From: Burkholderiales bacterium
GTDB lineage: Bacteria > Pseudomonadota > Gammaproteobacteria > Burkholderiales > Burkholderiaceae
DNA length: 10,567 nt
Direction of reading: 5' to 3'
Assembly: GCA_947372535.1 (NCBI GenBank)
Contig: CANBUA010000166.1
Coordinates: 1-10,567, forward strand
Shown: in pieces, positions 6,713-10,567 of the stretch
How positions within the stretch are numbered: the stretch's first letter is position 1
Layout of the letters: the number at the start of each line of letters is the position of its first letter
Made by a program: the position numbers and the translations under genes
The notes under the pieces: generated by a model
The model's database searches: none
What the model saw: only the letters and a program-made list of their open reading frames with translations
What the model was told of the DNA's origin: nothing

Positions 6713-6730
6713 GGTTGTCTCGTTTCTTTG

Positions 6731-6786
6731 AATGAATGAATGAATGAGTGAGTGAGTGAGTGAGTGAGTGGGTGAGTGGGTGAGTG
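6731..6786. repeat. Tetranucleotide microsatellite, 14 units
   Basis: Read on the plus strand, the array is four AATG units, six AGTG units, then GGTG, AGTG, GGTG, AGTG, giving 56 bases without interruption of the 4-base period. It fills most of the 90-base gap between the acyl-CoA dehydrogenase stop (6803) and the Dabb start (6712). Transcribed in the direction of the operon it reads as CACU/CACC/CAUU units with no G at all. Such arrays can change length by slipped-strand mispairing. The base changes between units would dampen this except in the six identical AGTG and four identical AATG units. Confidence 0.95.
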
Positions 6787-6787
6787 C

Positions 6788-6803
6788 AGAAAGCCTTGAG
6801 GCT
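6788..6803 (-). terminator. Possible weak stem-loop at the acyl-CoA dehydrogenase stop
   Basis: On the minus strand AGCCTCAAGGCT (6803-6792) can form a 4-5 bp stem and is followed by TTC. It overlaps the last base of the TGA stop. The stem is short and the T-run poor, so at best it is a weak terminator or attenuator, and transcription probably continues into the Dabb gene. Confidence 0.25.
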
Positions 6804-8680
6804 CAGAACCAGTCGGCCTGAGCCTGCGCGCAAGTCATGTCCCGGCGCGCGACAACGCCCAACCAGGCGTCGATCTTCGGCAGCTCGAACTGGAAGAAAT
6901 AGTCCGCCGTGGCCAGCTTGCCCTTGAGGAAGCCTTCACCCAGCGGGCCCTTGTCCCAGTCGCCTTTGGCTTGCGCGGCTTTGGCGGCCAAGGCCAACTC
7001 CAGCCAGATCCAGGCGAGCACCAGGTGGCCGAAAGCCTGCAAGTAAGGCGTGGCGTTGGCCAGGGCCTCTTCAGGCACATTGGTGGCCCAGGCGGCCTTG
7101 GTGGTCTGCCCGACTTTTTGCAAGGCCTGCGCCAGTGCGTTGGCATGCACCGCGAGGCCTTCGATGTGACCGGCCTGCTCGATGGTCTGGCTGATGCGAG
7201 CGGCCAGCACGCTCAAAGCTTTGCCGCCGTTCATCACCACCTTGCGACCCAACAGGTCCAGCCCCTGGATGCCATGCGTGCCTTCGTGGATCATGTTCAG
7301 GCGGTTGTCACGCCAGTACTGCTCGACCGGGAAATCGCGCGTGTAACCGTAGCCGCCCAGGATCTGAATGGCCAGGCTGTTGGCCTCCTGCGCCCATTCG
7401 CTGGGCCAGCTTTTGGCGATCGGGGTGAGTAACTCCAGCAGTAGCTTGGCGTTGTCGCGCTGATCGGGCGTACCGGTGTAATCGTCATCCACCAGTTGCG
7501 CGCACAGCAGCGCAAGCGCCAGGCCGCCTTCAGACACAGCCTTTTGCATCAGCAGCATGCGCTTGACGTCGGTGTGCTCGACGATGGGAATTTGCGGTGC
7601 GGTGTGGTCCTTCCCGCCCGCGCCCATGCGGCGGCCTTGCGGGCGCTGCTTGGCATATTCAAGCGATGCCTCGTAGCCTGCATAGCCCAGCATGGTCGCG
7701 CCCAGGCCCACGCTGATGCGCGCCTCGTTCATCAGCGTGAACATGCACTTGAGGCCTTCGCCCTCCTTGCCGATCAGGTAACCCACGGCACCGGCTTGGC
7801 CGTTGACCGGAAACTTACCCTCACCGAAATTCAGCAAGGTGTTGACGGTGCCCCGATAGCCGCATTTGTGGTTCAGGCCCGCCAAGGCCACGTCGTTGCG
7901 CTGCTCGGTGATGCTGCCATCTGGCTTGACCAGTTTGCGCGGAACGATGAATAGCGAGATGCCGCGCACGCCCGGGATGGTCTTGCCGTCTTCGCCAGGG
8001 ATTTTGGCCAGCACCAGGTGGACGATGTTCTCGCCCATCTCGTGCTCGCCGCCAGAGATCCACATCTTGTTGCCGGTGATGCGGTAGCGCGGGCCCAAGG
8101 GGTCCTGTGTCCAGTCCTGCGGGCCGATGCCATCACCTGTCAAATCGGGCACGGCGCGCGTGGCCACGTCCGACAGGCTGGAGCCCGCTTGAGGCTCGCT
8201 CAAGCACATGGTGCCGAAAGTGCGCCCCTCGAAACCCGGCTTCGCGAACACCTCGATCTGCAAAGGCGTGCCGTGCGCCAAGATGGTGTTGGCATTGCCG
8301 CGCGTGAGCATGGGGTAGGCCGCTAGCGAGACGCTGGCCTTGTAGAAAAAGCTCATCGAAGCGATCTCGACCACCGTGGGCAACTGCATGCCGCCAATGT
8401 CGTAGTCCTTGCTGGCGCCCATCAGGCCGGCGTCGTTGAAGGCCTGCAAGGCCACGGGCGTCTCTTTGGGCAAGTGCACCTTCACGCCGTCGAACTCGGG
8501 CTCCTGGATGTCGGTCAGGCGGTTGATGGGCGCGAACTGTTCAACGGCGATCTTTTCGCTCAGGTCCAGCACGGCGTCGTAGGTCTCTCGGCTGTGCTCG
8601 GTGTGGTGCTCGCGCTGGCACAAGGCATCGGCGTTGAGCCAGTCGTGCAGCAGGAAATCAACGGTGGCGCGGTGGGTCAT
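6803..8680 (-). CDS. Long-form acyl-CoA dehydrogenase (FadE1/FadE2/DmdC-like)
   Basis: A 625-aa FAD-dependent acyl-CoA dehydrogenase that should catalyse the first, alpha-beta desaturating step of beta-oxidation and pass electrons to electron transfer flavoprotein. Ordinary family members are about 380-400 aa. This long class has an extra N-terminal segment and a C-terminal extension (residues about 490-625), like Pseudomonas FadE1/FadE2 and the methylmercaptopropionyl-CoA dehydrogenase DmdC. Motifs are GTMCLSEPQAGSSLSD (156-171), NKMWISGGEHE (204-214), a helical region with NEARISVGLGATMLGYAG, and ILGGYGYTRDFPVEQYWRD. MIHEGTHGIQGLDLLGRK contains Glu466, the predicted catalytic base at the position typical of this family. 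The start at 8680 (MTHRATVDFLLHDWL) matches family members. The open frame reaches 8779 only by translating through a terminator. It follows a fadB-like gene after a terminator, so it may have its own promoter, which I could not identify. Substrate chain length is undetermined. Confidence 0.94.
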   Translation of the reverse strand: MTHRATVDFLLHDWLNADALCQREHHTEHSRETYDAVLDLSEKIAVEQFAPINRLTDIQEPEFDGVKVHLPKETPVALQAFNDAGLMGASKDYDIGGMQLPTVVEIASMSFFYKASVSLAAYPMLTRGNANTILAHGTPLQIEVFAKPGFEGRTFGTMCLSEPQAGSSLSDVATRAVPDLTGDGIGPQDWTQDPLGPRYRITGNKMWISGGEHEMGENIVHLVLAKIPGEDGKTIPGVRGISLFIVPRKLVKPDGSITEQRNDVALAGLNHKCGYRGTVNTLLNFGEGKFPVNGQAGAVGYLIGKEGEGLKCMFTLMNEARISVGLGATMLGYAGYEASLEYAKQRPQGRRMGAGGKDHTAPQIPIVEHTDVKRMLLMQKAVSEGGLALALLCAQLVDDDYTGTPDQRDNAKLLLELLTPIAKSWPSEWAQEANSLAIQILGGYGYTRDFPVEQYWRDNRLNMIHEGTHGIQGLDLLGRKVVMNGGKALSVLAARISQTIEQAGHIEGLAVHANALAQALQKVGQTTKAAWATNVPEEALANATPYLQAFGHLVLAWIWLELALAAKAAQAKGDWDKGPLGEGFLKGKLATADYFFQFELPKIDAWLGVVARRDMTCAQAQADWF

Positions 8681-8731
8681 GGTGTGGGGTCTTTTGAAGC
8701 AAGGGGCGCATGTGCCATGCATTTGCGCATG

Positions 8732-8769
8732 AAAAAGCCCAGCCTGCGCACCATGCGCCAGCCGGGCTT
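8732..8769 (-). terminator. Rho-independent terminator after the fadB-like gene
   Basis: On the minus strand an outer stem AAGCCC/GGGCTT (8769-8764 with 8740-8735), a GC/GC pair and an inner GCGC/GCGC stem close a five-base loop (8750-8754), with one C-A and two further mismatches between stem parts. The run TTTTT (8736-8732) follows directly. Its position, 45 bases after the fadB-like stop and 51 bases before the acyl-CoA dehydrogenase start, suggests that it ends or attenuates the upstream transcript. Confidence 0.75.
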
Positions 8770-8778
8770 GTCCAGTCA

Positions 8779-8792
8779 TGATCCAGGGATCA
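8779..8792. repeat. Short inverted repeat TGATCC-AG-GGATCA
   Basis: Two exact six-base arms around a two-base spacer lie between the fadB-like stop codon and the terminator. GGATCA occurs again at 8811-8816, across the stop codon. It may be chance, part of the 3' mRNA structure, or a weak protein site. Confidence 0.4.
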
Positions 8793-8813
8793 CGTCAGGC
8801 TTTCTGCCAAGGA

Positions 8814-10567
8814 TCAGTTGAAGTTCTTGCCTTCGGCCGCCAACTTGGCCAGCAGCGGCGCGGGCTCCCAGAACTTGGCGTCGTCATGCGGATTCTGCTG
8901 GTACTGATTCATCAGCTCGACCACCTTGGGCAGGCCGATCATGTCGGCATACAACATCGGGCCGCCGCGGAACACAGGGAAGCCGTAGCCCGTCAGGTAG
9001 ACCATGTCGCAATCCGACGCCCGATTGGCGATGCCTTCTTCGACGATGCGCGCGGCCTCGTTGGTCAGGGACAGCACCAGACGGCCCACGATCTCTTCAT
9101 CGCTGATCTCTCGCGGCGTGATGTTGTTGTCCTTGCGGAATTTTTCGAGGATGCCCAGCACCTCGGTCGACGGCACGGGCTCGCGCTTGCCGACTTCGTA
9201 GTCGTACCAGCCCTTGCCCGTCTTCTGGCCGTAGCGGCCCACTTCGCACACCAGGTCGGCGACCTTGCTGTAGCGCATGTTGGGTTTCTCGACATAGCGG
9301 CGCTTGCGGATCGCCCAGCCGATGTCGTTGCCGGCCAGATCGCCCACACGGAACGGGCCCATGGCCATGCCCCACTTCTCGGCCGCCTTGTCGACCTGCT
9401 CGGGCGTGGCGCCTTCTTCGATCAGGAAACCGGCCTGGCGGGTGTACTGCTCGAACATGCGGTTGCCGATGAAGCCATCGCAAACGCCGGAGACCACCGC
9501 GACCTTCTTGATCTTCTTGGCAATGGCCATCACGGTGGCCATCACGTCCTTGTCGGTGTGCTTGCTGCGCACCACTTCGAGCAGGCGCATCACATTGGCC
9601 GGGCTGAAAAAATGCAGGCCCACCACGTCACCAGGGCGCTTGGTCACTTCGGCGATCTTGTCCACGTCCAGCGTGGAGGTGTTGGACGCCAGGATGGCGC
9701 CGGGCTTCATGACCTCGTCGAGCTTGGCGAAGACCTGCGACTTGACGCCGAAGTCCTCGAACACGGCCTCGATCACCATGTCGGCCTGAGCGATGTCGTC
9801 ATAGCTCAGGGTGGTGGTGAGCAAGCTCATGCGCTGCTCGTACTTGTCCTGGGCCAGCTTGCCCTTGGCCACTTGCGCTTCGTAGTTCTTGCGAATGATG
9901 CCGATGCCGCGCTCAATGGCTTCCTGCTTCATTTCCAGCATGATCACAGGGATGCCGGCATTGAGGAAACACATGGCGATGCCACCACCCATGGTGCCGG
10001 CGCCGATCACGGCCAGCTTCTCGACTTTGCGCAGGGGCGTGGTGTCGGGCACATCGGGGATCTTGCCGGCGGCGCGCTCGCCGAAGAAAGCATGGCGCAG
10101 GGCGCGCGCCTGGTCGGAGGTAACGAGCTTTTCGAACACGTCTCGCTCGAACTTGATGCCGGCGTCCAGCTCCAGCTTGGTGGCCGCCTCGACGCAATCG
10201 ACACAGCGCTGGGGCGCATCCAGGTGGCGGCGCGTCTTGGCCAGGTCGGCACGGGCCTTGTCGAAGGCGCCCGCATCGGCAGGGGCGGCCACGCTAAGGT
10301 CGCGCACCGAAGGCAGCGGACGAGTACCGGCGATCTCTTTGGCGAAGGCCAGCGCGCCAGCCAGCAGGTCACCATCGATCAGGCGGTCGAACAGCTTCTG
10401 GCCTGGCGCCTTGGCCAGCTTCTCGCTGGGCACCGAGGCGCCGGTGGTGATCATCTGCAGTGCGGCTTCCACACCCAGGACGCGGGGCAGGCGCTGCGTG
10501 CCGCCAGCGCCGGGCACGATACCGATGTTCACTTCAGGCAGTGCGATCTGGGCACCCGGCACCACCA
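8814..10567 (-). CDS. FadB/FadJ-like enoyl-CoA hydratase/3-hydroxyacyl-CoA dehydrogenase (5' end outside window)
   Basis: A multifunctional beta-oxidation enzyme: an N-terminal crotonase domain hydrates trans-2-enoyl-CoA and a C-terminal domain oxidises 3-hydroxyacyl-CoA with NAD. The frame is open to the right window edge, so the true start is outside. About 584 residues are visible of an expected 690-730. The remaining crotonase part shows IALPEVNIGIVPGAGGTQRL, with the second catalytic glutamate; the first lies upstream. The dehydrogenase domain has the NAD-binding motif VIGAGTMGGG (about 9980-10013), SNTSTLDVDKIA, and the catalytic histidine in GLHFFSPANVMRLLEVV (His codon 9612-9614). GFIGNRMFEQY and GPFRVGDLAGNDIGW follow, with a second C-terminal helical domain including GYGFPVFRGGPM. 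The protein ends EGKNFN. It is followed by an intrinsic terminator and then the acyl-CoA dehydrogenase gene. A thiolase partner, expected nearby, is not in the window. The fadB or fadJ symbol is withheld because the paralogue cannot be decided. Confidence 0.95.
   Translation of the reverse strand, partial: VVPGAQIALPEVNIGIVPGAGGTQRLPRVLGVEAALQMITTGASVPSEKLAKAPGQKLFDRLIDGDLLAGALAFAKEIAGTRPLPSVRDLSVAAPADAGAFDKARADLAKTRRHLDAPQRCVDCVEAATKLELDAGIKFERDVFEKLVTSDQARALRHAFFGERAAGKIPDVPDTTPLRKVEKLAVIGAGTMGGGIAMCFLNAGIPVIMLEMKQEAIERGIGIIRKNYEAQVAKGKLAQDKYEQRMSLLTTTLSYDDIAQADMVIEAVFEDFGVKSQVFAKLDEVMKPGAILASNTSTLDVDKIAEVTKRPGDVVGLHFFSPANVMRLLEVVRSKHTDKDVMATVMAIAKKIKKVAVVSGVCDGFIGNRMFEQYTRQAGFLIEEGATPEQVDKAAEKWGMAMGPFRVGDLAGNDIGWAIRKRRYVEKPNMRYSKVADLVCEVGRYGQKTGKGWYDYEVGKREPVPSTEVLGILEKFRKDNNITPREISDEEIVGRLVLSLTNEAARIVEEGIANRASDCDMVYLTGYGFPVFRGGPMLYADMIGLPKVVELMNQYQQNPHDDAKFWEPAPLLAKLAAEGKNFN

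Noticed and set aside
3389..6739. Long plus-strand open frames (for example 3389-4276, 4189-5160, 5623-6369, 5996-6739) opposite the SDR, MDR and thioesterase genes
   Set aside because: They are rich in His, Ala, Gly and Gln, match no known family, and lie antisense to genes with complete catalytic motifs. High GC content produces such shadow frames.
6731..6786. Tetranucleotide array considered as CRISPR or as coding repeat on the plus strand
   Set aside because: There are no spacers between units, and the plus strand contains TGA in every frame, so it is a simple microsatellite.
8681..8779. 33-residue N-terminal extension of the acyl-CoA dehydrogenase
   Set aside because: The extension reads through the intrinsic terminator hairpin and bears no family similarity; the family N-terminus begins at 8680.

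Overview
The window looks like chromosomal DNA from a high-GC betaproteobacterium, most likely order Burkholderiales and a Comamonadaceae-type genome. This rests on codon use, on the hallmark NadK C-terminus ([15 protein letters not shown]), and on a beta-oxidation gene set typical of that group. The genus cannot be fixed from the sequence alone. The window is almost fully coding. No gap between genes exceeds about 135 bases, and I see no rRNA, tRNA, CRISPR array, insertion sequence or prophage gene.

Left part (1-3067, + strand): a tightly packed housekeeping operon. It holds the 3' end of nadK (NAD kinase), recN (SMC-like repair ATPase) and rapZ (P-loop RNA-binding adaptor). The genes are joined by TGATG and ATGA stop/start overlaps, so translation is probably coupled.

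Right part (3089-10567, - strand): a lipid and acyl-CoA metabolism cluster that converges on rapZ with only 21 bases between. In transcription order (right to left) it holds a fadB/fadJ-like multifunctional enoyl-CoA hydratase/3-hydroxyacyl-CoA dehydrogenase (5' end outside the window), a Rho-independent terminator, and a long-form (about 625 aa) acyl-CoA dehydrogenase. Then come a 56-bp tetranucleotide repeat array, a small Dabb-domain protein, an SDR with NADP-type features, a PaaI-type thioesterase, a zinc-free MDR-family enone/enal-type reductase, and an SDR with NAD-type features. The last four genes are separated by at most 23 bases or overlap. A plausible joint role is oxidation of acyl-CoAs (dehydrogenase, hydratase, hydroxyacyl dehydrogenase), with release by the thioesterase and redox side reactions by the SDR and MDR enzymes. 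The true substrate is not shown by the sequence.

No clearly new biological system is visible. The signals most worth a second look are the tetranucleotide array, whose transcript is completely G-free for 60 nt, just upstream of the Dabb gene; a perfect 8-bp-arm dyad upstream of the NADP-type SDR; and the placement of rapZ directly after recN.
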